Counted from the first letter of the stretch, positions 1-10,605 are shown. The stretch is 64,000 bases of DNA from Balamuthia mandrillaris (GCA_031835245.1 JAVKOQ010000068.1:155954-219953), one strand, 5' to 3'. Notes: generated by a model not told the origin, from the sequence alone. Numbers and translations: made by a program.

Positions 1-182
1 CTGAGGAACCTCAAACAACTGTTGCAACTGCTTCTGTCCCTTCAGCATCAATGTTTATGTGAAAGGGGGTGAAGAGCATGGTTTCTCGTCAGGTTGCTTG
101 AGCGTAATCAGTTCCCATAGGGTTATTCCAAATGACCATACTGTTTCCATTCCTCTATCACATTCATCAATAAACAAGAATT
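1..182 (-). pseudogene. TKL-type protein kinase fragment, C-lobe
   Basis: On the minus strand, about 83-165 translates to the subdomain IX signature VWSFGITLWELITLKQP, the alpha-F helix of tyrosine-kinase-like serine/threonine kinases. The stretch is cut by the window edge on one side and by the gypsy fossil on the other, so no complete gene can be seen. A diverged copy of the same piece lies at about 4,600-4,690 on the plus strand, with close nucleotide similarity. The fragment lacks the catalytic loop in this window. It could be an exon of a gene continuing to the left or a duplicated pseudogene; the second isolated copy favours the latter. Confidence 0.5.
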
Positions 183-186
183 GAGT

Positions 187-236
187 TTAAATAATTAGCA
201 GAGAGAAAGAGAGAAAGAGAGGGAGAGAGAGAGAGA

Positions 237-272
<36 letters not shown>

Positions 273-2150
273 GAGAGAGAGAAAGAGAGAGGATATAATC
301 CGTTAGGACTATCTTGTGGGGAGGAAGTTTAACCCTTCCCGGCTCAGGAAGCTTGTAGCAGAAGACGTCCTTGTATTCAAGGGCCAGCTCTAGAAGCCGT
401 GCTTTCTGCCCGATATCCAGGTCTGCGTCGTTCACGAGCTCTCAAGCCCGTCATTACCTCTTCCTCGGTAGGAAGCTCCACCGGGTAGATAACGTCCACG
501 ACGTCTTGGGTCTCCTTTTTGACTGAGGTCATCAGAGTCACCAGACGAACCTTCCACAGGTTTGCTCTCAGCGAAAAGCAACTAGTGTCATCGTACTTAA
601 ATCCTTAATCATCGGATCATCCTCCGCTAAGACAGCAACGGTTGCCTTGACGTTCTCGCGAGTAAAACTATCGGTGGTACAGGAGTCCAGCACAGCCTCG
701 ACTGTCCTTCCTACGGAAATCTTCATTGACATCCTCGGTAGACAATGTGCGTTCTTGACGACAATATTCGTCGATCCTGTCCTTCCACCAGCACTGTCCT
801 TCTGGGCCGGCGCCTGGCTTTGGCTTCCAGACTTGCCCCTTGTGTCCTGCAAAGCACCGCCAAAGGTATCCTTCTTCTTGCTTTGGTCGACACGTTTCTT
901 TTCCGAGCATTCTCTTGTCCAGTGCTCTCTCGACTTGCAGTTGCAGCAAAAGGGTCGCTTTTTCTTCCCATCATTGCCCGAACCGCTGTCGTTACTGTTC
1001 TTCTCCCGCCCAGAGCTCTTTGACCGATGGTCCAAGCTCTTCTTCACGTGCCGTCATCCTTCCCAGTCTCTCGTGAGGTTCAGGGCATCAGCCATGTTAG
1101 CGATGTCCTCCCGCTGAAGGAATTTCTCCTTCAGGTCCGGAACAGCACCGGCAACGAACTTCTCTAAGACCTGAGTCTCGCTGAAATCCGTGAGGAAAGC
1201 CTCTCGCAGCGCTGTTCGCACTCGCAAGTTCCAAGCGTCCACAGACTCATCAATGTTCTAGTCCAATTGTTTTATTGGGCTCGGTACGAACGTTCATCCG
1301 TAGGTTTCCAAGCTTCATGAGCTTAGCGGTCGCTCGGTCACGATGCCGAAAGCAGTTGAGAAGCTGTGTTTTCGCTTCCGTGGGGGTTAGTAGGACGCCA
1401 CCTTTCGTTCGTTCTTGCTCGAGGAAGCGGCGAACGACGTCAGTGTTATCGCGAAGTTGTCCTTCAAAATGAAGGATGTAGCCCTGCTGACTCCAGCCAG
1501 CGGCGGTCGCATAGCGGTCGAACGAGGTCAAAAAGATGTTTGGGTCCTCATTTGGCTTGCCATGGAAGGTCGCAGACTCAGCGTCAGCCGAGCATCGCCC
1601 AAGCTGTCACCAGCGTTGTGTTTGGCAGTACGTCGTCGTAAATCTGACGGCGTGCCGTGAGATTGAGCGTAGGTTTTCTCTTCTCCTCTTCCTCCTCCTT
1701 CTCCTCTTCGCTTGACGACGAAGAGTCGGACCCAGAGCCAAAACCACCAGCCTTCTGTCCTTTGTCCGCAAGTTGAGCCTTTAAAAGATTTTGCAGTTGA
1801 GAGATTGAGTCGTAAAGGGCCGCAAAAGCTGCATCGTTGCGTTCGTTGGCTTGTTTGGCGTCGTAAGAGAGCTCATCTGCAAAGGTTTCCAACTTTTGAT
1901 TAAGATGATCGACGCGGTCAGGCAGCGAAGAAGCGTCGCTAGCCTGCTTGACCAAGAGCTTGTCGTGGTCCGCTTGGATTGCGCGAAGCTCAGAGAGGGC
2001 CTGGTCTATGGCGTCTAGCCTGTCCGTGGGAAGAGTTGTGGTAGTAGGGGGAAAAGTGCCGGAAGCTGGAGGGATAGCACCACCGGAAAGTGGACCGCTC
2101 TGCGCACCAGAAGAAGGGGTTGTACCAGACTGCGGCGAAGTTCATGACGT
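187..2150 (-). mobile_element. Ty3/gypsy LTR retrotransposon fossil: gag, zinc knuckle, protease, start of RT region
   Basis: Read on the minus strand from right to left, the parts are a gag-like coiled segment (about 2,150-1,580), the retrotransposon gag core (about 1,530-1,054), a CCHC zinc knuckle with the spacing CX2CX4HX4C (about 950), an aspartic-protease-like stretch carrying a D-S-C in place of the usual DSG/DTG, and the linker before reverse transcriptase with the motif YKDVFCYKLPEPG (about 320-400). Reverse transcriptase, integrase and LTRs are not in view. The element is broken in several places and looks old. Its right edge abuts the REM/Sec7 gene. A short relic of a related gag lies at 19,255-19,375. 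Confidence 0.8.
200..292. repeat. (GA)n microsatellite
   Basis: Imperfect GA/GAAA purine tract on the plus strand lying within the gypsy fossil. Confidence 0.9.
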
Positions 2151-4125
2151 ACATTTTGTCACCGAACACTGCTACATCGCCACCCATACCTACGTCATAG
2201 ATAGCCAGACCCTGCTCACTAGGCGGCGTGAACTTTCCCTTGATTTTACACCAAGTTCGCCGTGGTGCCGTGGTGCCGTGGTGGTGGTTGGCCTGCAGAA
2301 AATTTTGGCGAAAGTGGTTCTCCGCAGGGGAAAGAAAATTTTCTGCAACTAGTTGGAGAAAAAGGCGAAAACTGGGAAATTTTTCGCTTTTTTTACCGTT
2401 TGGGCGAAAATTGTTAACTTGGGAGAAAGCAAAAGAAAGTAGAACCATGGAGCTGGAGGACTTCATTGCGGCAGCCGAAGAACAGAGAAGCTACGAGCAA
2501 AAAGAAGAGTGCTGGTAGGCTGATGGAACGCTTCGACGACGACACCGGCAAGGAGGGCCGGGTGGTTAGCGTGTTGCAGAAATGGATAGAAACCTACGTG
2601 GAGGACTTTGCCAACAAAAAAAAGCAGCGACAGAAAAAAGAACGACTACGTCAACAAAAGAGCAACGTCGGCTGCTTGTGATCTGTGAGTGATTTGAGCG
2701 GTGAGGTCCTCTCTCTCTCTCTCTCTCGCTTCTTTGCTGTTGGATAGCAACTGACGCGTGTTCTTCTTCGGCAGAGGCTTTCTTCGCCTCACCCTTTTTT
2801 TGAAGATGAAGAGGACGCAAAAGAAGAGAAGAGAAAGAAAAAGAAGAGAAGAGTAGAAAGAGAAAGAAGGAGAAGACGAGGAGAACAGAAACGGTTGTGG
2901 TTGGTGCAACGGAAGGAGAAGAGGAGGGAATGGACGGCGTTAGTGCTGCAGCAGCTCTCTGGGAAGGAGCGCGTGAAGGCGTTGAGCATCGGCATCCCTG
3001 CGATCTTCAACACTCGGCCGGTGTTGTGCATGGAGGGTCTGATCAGGGCTGGCCTCTTGCGAAGGAGAGCCTCTGAGGTGGCCATGTTCTTGGCTTCCAC
3101 TTCGGGCTTGTCCAACTGCAAGGTGGAGTGGTTGCTCAAACGGTTTGGCTTCATTAGGTCAGTCTCTCTCATGCCCTCTCTTCTCATTCTTGTTCGTTCT
3201 TCTCTCTTCTTCTTCTTCTTCTCTTCTTCTTCTCTTCTCTTCTCTTCTCTTCTCTTCTCTTCTCTTCTCTTCTCTTCTCTTCTCTTCTCTTCTCTTCTCT
3301 TCTCTTCTCTTCTCTTCTCTTCTCTTCTCTTCTCTTCTCTTCTCTTCTCTTCTCTTCTCTTCTCTTTTCTTCTTTCTCTTCTCTTCTCTTCTCTTCTCTT
3401 CTCTTCTCTTCTCTTCTCTTCTCTTCTCTTCTCTTCTCTTCTTCGTGTTCTCTTCTCTTTTCTCTTCTCTTCTCTTCTCTTCTCTTCTCTTCTCTTCTCT
3501 TCTTCGTTCTCTTCTCTTCTCTTCTCTTCTCTTCTCTTCTCTTCTCTTCTCTTCTCTTCTCTTCTCTTCTCTTCTCTTCTCTTCCTCTTCTCTTTCTCTT
3601 CTCTTCTCTTCTTCTCTTCTCTTCTCTTCTTCTCTTCTCTTCTCTTCCTCTTCTCTTCTCTTCTCTTCTCTTCTCTTCTCTTCTCTTCTCTTCTCTTCTC
3701 TTCTCTTCATTCTTCTCTATTTTTGCCGCTACTCCCTTTGTTCTTCTTTCATCTTGCCTTCTCTCTTCATCTCTTTTGTGTTCTGTTTCTTACAAAAGAA
3801 AAAAACAACAATGATAGATATAAGCGAGCACCTTATGGAAAGGCGCTTGTGACCAAGTATATTGACTACATGGATTTCAAAGGGCTTGAATTTGAGGATG
3901 CCTTGCGGTAGATTCTTTCTCGTGTTGTTTTTCTTGTTCTTCTTGTTCTCTTCTGAGCTGATTTGTGTGTTACACAGATCATTAGTGGATAGAGTGCCAT
4001 TTCCACCCACGAATATGAAGAATGAATTAATTCAGAGCTTTGTTAAAAAGTATTATCTCGACAATCCAACTACGTTTCCTCACCAGAGCGACTGGTCTCG
4101 TTTTTCACTTCTTCGTTTTCGGTGA
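2150..4125 (+). CDS. REM-Sec7 domain protein (ArfGEF-like), partial or degenerate
   Basis: Four exons can be followed. About 2,150-2,226 reads YIATHTYVIDSQTLLT, like the first helices of a RasGEF N-terminal (REM) domain; 2,516-2,666 continues LMERFDDD and VLQKWIETYVEDF, the REM core. Exons 2,775-3,157, 3,818-3,907 and 3,978-4,125 then encode a basic linker and a Sec7 domain: ALSIGIPAIFNTRPV, EVAMFLAS, YIDYMDFKGLEFEDALR, SFVKKYYLDNP. Sec7 domains catalyse GDP/GTP exchange on Arf GTPases at membranes. The catalytic glutamate finger (normally LPGE) reads FPPT here, with proline at the Glu position, and the conserved MLNTDxHN helix is absent, so exchange activity is doubtful. The junction between the two REM exons lacks a clear GT donor. 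The left end touches the gypsy fossil, so the true start is unknown. It may be a decaying gene. Confidence 0.6.
3185..3715. repeat. (TTCTC)n intronic microsatellite
   Basis: About 500 bp of almost pure TTCTC pentamers inside the 3,158-3,817 intron of the Sec7 gene. It is pyrimidine on the sense strand and stays open in several frames, which produces long artefactual reading frames on both strands. Confidence 0.95.
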
Positions 4126-4560
4126 TGTGGAACGTTTGTTTGAAAAGTGCAGAGAACTCTGTTATCCTCCGAAGATTTAGACTTGAGAATTATTCTAAAA
4201 CCATGAACACATTATAAATAGAGTTTCTGTGTATCCGCACACACCCGCCGGAAACCACACATACAACACCCACGTATACACACTTTGTACTGCACTCTTA
4301 CTCTCAATACATTGTTCTTATTGATTCAAATGAAAGTTATTGGCGGCCGTCGCTAGAATGAGATAGAGAACGATGAACGATGAACGGTGAACAATGAACA
4401 AAGAATGATGAACGATAAAAGATGAACATGAACTAGAATGAGAACAAGAACAAGAACAATGAATGAGCAGGAAAATGCGGTTGTTGACATGATGACACTA
4501 CCGTAGAACAAACCGTGGTTTGTTGTGACAGCATCATCAAAGAAAGCCAATAAACCTTAT
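4126..4560. other. Gene-poor stretch with degenerate GAACRATGAAC repeats
   Basis: Downstream of the Sec7 exons. 4,355-4,470 holds a loose array of GAACGATGAAC-like 10-12-mers grading into GAACAA repeats. No coding signal is recognised. Confidence 0.5.
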
Positions 4561-4589
4561 CCTTTCACTTCCATCCTTTTCTTTTCTGC

Positions 4590-4862
4590 GTCAAAGAAAT
4601 GGATGGACGGGAACAGTATGGTCATTTGGATTGATCCTGTGGGAGTCGATCGCCCTCAAGCAACCTGACGAGGAACCATGTTCTCCGCACACTCGGGGCA
4701 AAGCAACCGGCCGGAGTGGCCGAGGAACGCGAAGCTCAAGGGATGGCACTGTTGCAAACATAGTATGGCATCCTTCCCAAGGAGGAGCAAGCATTGATGC
4801 TGTGGGAGGGCCAGACCTCTGCCACGTGGGAGTGTGGCACGTGTGACTTTACACACAACAAG
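4590..4862 (+). pseudogene. Second TKL kinase fragment with a RanBP2-type zinc-finger half
   Basis: The frame from about 4,600 gives VWSFGLILWESIALKQP, matching the fragment at the window start. In another frame shortly downstream (about 4,800-4,850) the sequence reads TWECGTCDFTHN, the first half (WxCxxCxxxN) of a RanBP2-type zinc finger; the second Cys pair is not found nearby. The two parts may be exons of one gene, or adjacent remnants. No complete gene can be assembled, so this is treated as a remnant. Confidence 0.4.
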
Positions 4863-5217
4863 TTGCCTGAGGTCCTTTTGGGAGTACACACGCGCTTTGC
4901 TCTGATTTTATGTTTTTTTACCCCTTTTTTACCGGATCCCTGATCCCCTTCTCCCCCTACTATCAATCACTGTCTTCGAACCAATTTATCTTCTTTTGCT
5001 GTTGATGGTTGGCTGTTGTCCCCTTGTGTTCAGTTCTCGGCGGAGCCACGGAAGGAAGGCGCTTCTGTTCGCCCACCTGTATTGAGGCAGGAAATCAGAC
5101 CATCTACGCTTGTAACCAGTTCGGCCAGCCATGGTGGTTCGGGGGAGCGACGACAGGAGACATGCTCCGCAGGTTCCCTTGCTTGGGTACTGAGCACCTC
5201 TCCGTTGGATGATCGGA
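4863..5217. other. Stretch without a recognisable gene
   Basis: A 67-codon plus-strand frame (5,009-5,212) containing FCSPTC could be an exon, but nothing identifies it. A CAG acceptor-like site with a pyrimidine-rich approach occurs near 5,035. Confidence 0.3.
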
Positions 5218-5434
5218 CCTGTATAAACACCTGTTTAAACACCTGTCTATACACTGTGTATGGACATATAGCATAAAAGGGAACGATTTTTCCTTGTATA
5301 GTCATCTGTCTATACAGCTATCTAAACAGGTGTTTAGACAGGTGTTTAGATAGCTGTTTAGATAGCTGTTTAGATAGCTGTATAGACAGATGTTTAAACA
5401 GGTGTTCAGACAGGTGTTTAGATAGCTGTTTAGA
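5218..5434. repeat. 12-bp tandem array with inverted left part
   Basis: Nine contiguous 12-mers run from 5,327 to 5,434 with consensus YAGSTGTTTAGA (for example CAGGTGTTTAGA and TAGCTGTTTAGA). To their left, 5,218-5,256 and 5,301-5,326 hold the same unit in reverse-complement form (AACACCTGTTTA, TACAGCTATCTA). The whole can fold back on itself. Confidence 0.85.
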
Positions 5435-5639
5435 CACCAAAGAACCATACTAGTGTTCAAATTGTTTATTTTCCGAACCTTCTAAAGGCAAAAAGAGTCA
5501 GTTGATGATGATAAGGAAAAACAACAGAGAGGCAGATAAAAGAAAGAAAGAAAGAAAGAAAGAAAGGAAAAAAAGTGATAGTTGTTAGTAGTGGTGTCAG
5601 ACAGTAAACAAAGGAGAATAGACTGAAAAGCAACTCAGA

Positions 5640-6072
5640 GACGGAGAGATCTCTTAGAGGGAGACAGGAGGAGACAGGCGACCTGAGAGGGAAGATGGGA
5701 GAGGGGAGAGGGGAGAGGGGAGGGAGAGGGGGAGAGGAGGGAGAGGGGAGGGGGAGAGGGGAGAGGGAGAGGGAGAGGGGAGAGGGAGAGGGGAGAGAGA
5801 GGGGGGAGGGGGAGAGGGAGGGGGAGAGGGGAGAGGGGAGGGAGAGGGGGAGAGGGGGAGAGGGGAGAGGGGAGAGGGGAGAGGGAGAGGGGGAGAGGGG
5901 AGAGAGGGGAGAGAGGGGAGACGGGAGACGGGAGACGGGAGACGGGAGACGGGAGACGGGAGACGGGAGGAGAGGGGAGATGGGAGAACAAGAGAAAGGA
6001 GAGGAGAGAGGAGAGAGCAGAGAGGAGAGAGGAGAGAGGAGAGAGCAGAGAGGAGAGAGCAGAGAGCAGAGA
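5640..6072. repeat. G-rich purine microsatellite (GGGAGA)n/(GGAGAC)n
   Basis: More than 400 bp of pure purine on the plus strand with many runs of three to five G, including seven or so GGAGAC hexamers near 5,920-5,970. It is preceded by a short (AAAG)n tract at about 5,538-5,566. No gene is recognised from here to 6,460. Confidence 0.95.
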
Positions 6073-6460
6073 ACAAGATGTATGGTGGAGGACCCGACTG
6101 GCACTATGAGGGAGAAAGAGAGAAGCAGTTGAAAAAGAACAAGATACTAATGGTGTTGTATCACGGAGGACTGGACTGGTCCTCTGACATAGAAAGAGAG
6201 AAAAAAAGAAAGAAAAACAGAGATTCGAAGACAAAAGAGACAGAGAACATCAAAAGAGAGGAAAGAGAAGCAAAAATATCGTACACTGAGTTTGTAAATA
6301 GCTTGCTTCTTGTCCTAATTGCTTCCCATCTCAATGCTTTGTTAACCGGCTGCTGGTTCCTCATTGGTTTTCTGCACGAGAGCTCATCCTCACGGCACTG
6401 TGACGAGAGAAAAATGAGTGAGTGGGAGAGTGGTGAGTTGGGCACAGGCACAACAAAGAG

Positions 6461-6760
6461 GTGCTTGACTACATTGGGGGTGGTGCTGGAAGGATGAGCG
6501 AAAGGTTGGAACGGAGGGCTGCCACCTCCACCAGGAGTGAATCAATCTTGGTGTTAGGCGTTATGGAGGTGACAGGCTTCTGTTTCACGCAGTGCCCAGA
6601 TGCTGGCATCAACGGCCATGCGGAACACATAGCCGAGCTGTTTGAGGTGTGGATGTGGTGTCTTTATCATCGTCACTGCTTGTAGAGGAACGCCACGAGA
6701 GTAGACGCCAAGTATTCCATGTTCCTCTCCCATGTTTATGGTTGCGGAGCCTTTGGTGCT

Positions 6761-6837
<77 letters not shown>

Positions 6838-8060
6838 GACAGAGACAGAGACAGAGACAGAGACAGAGACAGAGACAGAGACAGAGACAGAAGCAGAGAC
6901 AGAGAGAGAGACAGAGACAGAGACAGAAGGAGCAGCTATCAGCAAGTTGGACAGGAGGAGGGGGGGGGGGGCCAAGGAGGCGCTGGAATACATTGGAGGT
7001 GAAGAGTGTTGTTGGCAGCATCACTCCACACGGAGACTGGTGGTGAGCGGAGGTCCGTGCCGACTGGCCGCACTCCGTCCTGTGGCTGGGCTTCAGTCTC
7101 ACGCTGCGCCCGAAGCACCTCCTGGTGGAGCCGTGTTTGGTTGGCAACGAGGCCATGAATGACATCGCGGTGAGCAGTTGCTGGCGTCAACGGCCAGGAG
7201 GAGGGCAGGGCAGGGTTGCTTGAGACTATCGGTAGGCGTGGGCACATCATCATCGTCGTCACTGGCATTGATTTCCAGAGTGCCGTCACTGGTTCCGTCA
7301 TCATCACTGGTCTCCTCATCATCGTGAAGGTCAGGACGACAAGGTTGGAACGTTCCTTGGCCTTCTCCATGATTGAGCCGGGGAGGTACATCTTACCACG
7401 CATGAGGAGTTGCTTGGCATCTGTGTCGGTGCAGAAGGTAAGGCCTACCAGGCGTCACCCTTGTGGCACTTGTGTTCATAGCAGTGGAAGAGGCTATTGC
7501 ATTCATCACCAAGGTGTGCCAGGATGTTGGCACGCGTAATGTTGCCCAGGACGCAGACGGTGAGGCCTTCAAAGGCGATGCCACCAGCGACGTGGTGTCT
7601 TTGAAGTAGCGGTCCTAGTTGTCCCAGAAACGGGGTCTTGGTCAGTGCCGGCGTGCTGACTGGTTGAGCCCAGTCGTTTAGCTCTAGAGAGAAGGGAGTT
7701 GGGTACAGGAGCAGCAGTCAGGCGTGGGTGCGCGTTGGGTGTGAAGAGTGTATTGGCAGCATCACTCCACACGGAGCTCCACCAGGAGGTACTCTGCGCA
7801 CAGTGCAAAGCGGAGCTTGGTTTGGCTGGCAACAAGCTCTTGAACGACGTCACGGAGCGCGTGAATGCTGGCGTCAACGGCCAAGAGAGACGAGGGGCGG
7901 TGCTTCCTGGAAGAGCTGGGGGGTTCAAGTACACTTTCGTCATCGTCACTATAGGCGTAGCTGACTACGGAGTCTCCGAGGGTGTCATCGTTGCTGCTGC
8001 TCTCTTCACAGCCGCTGTTCGGATCCACCACGTCGGGGGCAGGGCGATAGAGTAGACGTC
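6461..8060 (-). repeat. Diverged duplicated module of unknown nature
   Basis: Three related copies can be seen at about 6,590-6,640, 6,995-7,260 and 7,735-7,990. Shared blocks include GGCAGCATCACTCCACACGG and TGCTGGCGTCAACGGCCA. On the minus strand the best copy reads an acidic stretch followed by LLAVDASIHALRDVVQELV and QTKLRFALC, which resembles the helical start of a gag-like or LINE ORF1-like protein, but no family is certain. A (GAGACA)n/(GA)n microsatellite interrupts the module at 6,765-6,930. Confidence 0.4.
6765..6930. repeat. (GA)n and (GAGACA)n microsatellite
   Basis: Purine-rich on the plus strand and uninterrupted for about 165 bp. Confidence 0.95.
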
Positions 8061-8067
8061 AGCACGT

Positions 8068-8806
8068 GTGAGAGGAGGGTGGAATATTTGGCGGTTGTAT
8101 GCTGATAAATACTGCAAAATCTGCATGAAGAATGGTAAAAGATGCCTTGAAACCACTGAACACCTTTATACCACGTGTGTAGTCTCCCAAAAACTGACCT
8201 CAAAAATGCTAGAAGATATCAAAACATACAATGTCCTTATTTCCTCCTTGCTGGTACAGCAAGTGAAAAACCTCGAGTTCTGGAAAGGAGAGCTTCCCTA
8301 CTATCTAACTGTACATGGTACCAAAAACAAAGACATCAATAGCATCACCCATATCATCGACAGCACTAGAACCAATATCTTCCTCAAACGAAATGAGAAA
8401 CTCAAAAACTGCATTACCTCTACAACTAATAGTACCAAAATTCAACACCTTCCCCCGACAGGCTTCTCCTGATAGCAAAGACCCTACTGGAGGTTGGACC
8501 TCCCAAACCTGCCAACCCGGCCAGGAGCCAGTGGACTACCGGTGGAACCTGTGCCTGGATGCCTCACACCGCTGATGATAGCCAACTTGATATCTACCAC
8601 GCTATCTCAACATCAACTTGTAACAAGCGATCTCATACACCCCACCATAACATGTATATTTTACGGGCGATCTCTAGCAACCTATGTGCCTCCCAACGCA
8701 CTCTGCCCAATGGGCATTGACGCCAGTAAGCCGTGGGTATAATTACCTACGAGGTTGAGCGGCCCAGCCCACTAGATAGCCAATAAACTATTTCAAAAAA
8801 AAAAAG
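8068..8806 (+). mobile_element. 5'-truncated LINE, 3' end
   Basis: The frame 8,068-8,472 carries CKICMKNGKRCLETTEHLYTTC in two adjoining blocks (CKICMKNGKRCLE, then TTEHLYTTC), the CCHC zinc knuckle found after the reverse transcriptase in many APE-type non-LTR retrotransposons. After the stop comes a 3' UTR of about 330 bp that ends with CCAATAAACTATTTC and a short run of A at 8,797-8,806, as expected of a reverse-transcribed polyadenylated copy. RT and endonuclease are missing, so this is a dead 5'-truncated insertion. It is different in sequence from the LINE fragments at 58.9-61.5 kb. Confidence 0.6.
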
Positions 8807-8815
8807 AATTGCAGA

Positions 8816-8932
8816 TCCTCGATCGAGAAGAGAGTTGAGACCAAGAACAAGAATGAGAACGACAATGACAATGACAACGAGAACGAGAACGAGAACGAGA
8901 ACGAGAACGAGAATGAGAACAAGAACCTCATT
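8816..8932. repeat. (GAGAAC)n-like microsatellite
   Basis: Imperfect GAGAAC/GACAAT hexamers immediately after the LINE A-tail. Confidence 0.85.
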
Positions 8933-8936
8933 GCGG

Positions 8937-9400
8937 AACCTGAGAGGAACGCGTGGTACCACCTGGCTACCTTCTGCTGAGGAAGGGAGCGTGGAACTGG
9001 TTCGTATGGCATTTTTGAGCTGAGACGTTGGTAGATCCCATCACAGCGAACCATGGAGGACAGACTCCAGCGGTTGGAAGGCCTTGTTGCAAACGCAGAG
9101 AATATCCTTGTCCCCACAGGGGTTCAACCAACTCGAGAACGAGTGGAGCACTGGAAGGCTGCCGCGCAAACTCGTGAAGAGCGCCTGGCCATCCTGCACC
9201 CCTTTTTATTGAACGCAACCAAGTCCACAAGTTGGCACCTCTTCCTTTCTGGCCTCCCCCTTTCCGACCAGGCCACCCCCATAGCGCGCGCTTCACAAAG
9301 TTTTCAGACGCGTGGAAGATCGCCAAAGTTCGCATTCGAAAAGTGAAGGATTTCCTAAATCCTTGAAGGAATGATCCTAAAAACTCGATAAACTCCTCGT
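8937..9400 (+). pseudogene. Copy of a local multicopy family of unknown function (copy 1)
   Basis: 9,053-9,346 begins MEDRLQRLEGLVANAENI and continues for about 90 codons before losing the frame. It is nearly identical to 25,400-25,760 and related to 23,290-23,760 and 22,141-22,250. Homology also extends upstream of the ATG, so the duplicated unit is larger than the frame. No known domain is recognised. The fullest copy is described at 25,330-26,393. Confidence 0.6.
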
Positions 9401-9678
9401 AGACCACTTTTCGAATGCCGGTTTCTCCACTGTCCACGCTGACTGGGGAGTGGCTCGTGTGCTTTAGAGAAACCAACGAATTGCCCGACGCCCATCTGGC
9501 TCTTACAGTGGTGTGATAAGGCCGGTAGGGTAACGGACACAGCACTGTATAGAGCCAGATGGGCGCAGGGAAAAAGACCCTTAATAAAATGGAAGAAAGA
9601 GATATATATACAAGGAGAGATAGGGATAGGTATTATGGGAGAGTGGTACACCACTTCAAAGTCATCTGTGGTTGACTG
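9401..9678. other. Chromovirus 3' flank with a short inverted repeat
   Basis: Two 21-22 bp arms, at 9,490-9,510 (CCCATCTGGCTCTTACAGTG) and 9,543-9,564 in reverse complement, face each other across about 32 bp. This may be part of the LTR of the neighbouring chromovirus fossil, or an independent small foldback. Confidence 0.4.
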
Positions 9679-9923
9679 TCAGGCCGATAATCGTGATACC
9701 GCTCTCCAATATGCCTGGACCAGGTCTGGGGCGTTGATAACGTTACGTTCAGGCTCCCAAGAGTTGTGGCGGTTGGAGAAACCTTTCCACTTCAACCCAC
9801 ATTCACGTCCTCGACTGGTGTAGCGGTGATCTAAAACTTTCTCAACCTCATATTCGTCATCAGTGAGCTCTCTATTTTCGTTGTTACGTGGGATGAATTG
9901 TTTGATGCGGTTGAGGTTTACCA
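9679..9923 (-). mobile_element. Chromovirus (Ty3/gypsy) fossil: end of integrase with chromodomain
   Basis: The minus-strand frame reads a VNLNRIKQFIPR segment like the integrase GPY/F end, then a chromodomain with EYEVEKVLDHRY, LKWKGFSNRHNSWEPERN and YW. In chromoviruses this module sits at the C-terminus of pol and tethers the integration complex to modified histones. Only this terminal piece is present; it is cut at its upstream side by the copia-type LTR at 9,924. It is a fragment and not a host HP1-like gene, since the integrase part precedes the chromodomain directly. Confidence 0.65.
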
Positions 9924-10096
9924 TGTTAGAAGAGTAGAGGTGTGCAGTGGAAGGGAAACAATGTGTGGAGAAAAGATGTGTATTGTCTGTCTATCTGTTA
10001 GAATACAAACGATAAAGGAGCTCTTTAAATATAAGAGCGGGAGAAAGGAGAAATAGGTTAGCGTCATAGCTATCAGAGGGAAGGAAAGAGATGGCA
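9924..10096 (-). mobile_element. Solo LTR of a Ty1/copia element
   Basis: 173 bp bounded by TG...CA, about 90% identical to the LTR at 32,025-32,198 that flanks a copia gag. No internal copia sequence is attached here, so it is a solo LTR or a truncated end. It interrupts the chromovirus fragment on its left. No clear 5-bp target duplication is visible. Confidence 0.75.
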
Positions 10097-10434
10097 TCAA
10101 GGATGATGATCATCACCGTGTAAATCGGGGAATTAGAAAATAGCAAAAGCGGGTAATAGGAGCATTGTAGAGAAATTTCAACATACCACTTTACCCATTT
10201 CAGGACCAGCAGTATTCCGCACCTTGATTGACTGTGGAGAACAGATTTCGATAATCTTGTAGGATCCTCCATTCAAACTAAGTCGAAGTTCTTTGACTCG
10301 CCTACTGTTTCCTACAGGCCTTTTCTTTGTGTTCCTACTTTCTGCATGAGCATCAGAAAAATATAAAAACTGTTAATAACTGAATGGTGAAAGGGAGAGA
10401 AAGACGTGTTTCCGTGGAGAGAGCACATAAGCAG
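10097..10434. other. Stretch without a recognisable gene
   Basis: Moderately AT-rich. Short frames on both strands have no similarity that can be named. Confidence 0.4.
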
Positions 10435-10605
10435 CAAAGAGACTATTTATCCCCTGCACAACAACGCTGAAGCTATTGTTGTGCAAAAGGCCACCGTCTC
10501 TCTGCACATGCCAGCTGATACAACAAAGAGACTATTTATCCCCTGCACAACAACGCTAAAGCTATTGTTGCGCAAAAGGCCACCGTCTCTCTGTGCCAAC
10601 AACAA
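10435..10605. repeat. 89-bp tandem duplication
   Basis: A unit beginning CAAAGAGACTATTTATCCCC at 10,435 recurs at 10,524 with few differences. Each unit contains CAACAACGCTGAAGCTATTG followed by TTGTGC, a possible short stem. Confidence 0.8.

Noticed and set aside
1948-2130. Plus-strand coding start upstream of the REM exon
   Set aside because: The sequence before about 2,140 is the antisense of gypsy gag, so it cannot be part of the host gene.
3145-3910. Reading frames of 180-340 codons over the TTCTC repeat on both strands
   Set aside because: They exist because the pentamer lacks stops; the repeat is inside an intron, with good splice sites joining the Sec7 exons on either side.
5218-5434. 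CRISPR-like array
   Set aside because: The 12-bp units are contiguous, without unique spacers, and the host is a eukaryote.
5466-6132. Long Ser/Pro/Leu frames opposite the G-rich purine tract
   Set aside because: Pure products of repeat composition; three overlapping frames are equally open and no flanking exon is recognisable.
9679-9923. Host HP1-like chromodomain gene
   Set aside because: The integrase-end segment directly before the chromodomain marks it as the C-terminus of a chromovirus pol.
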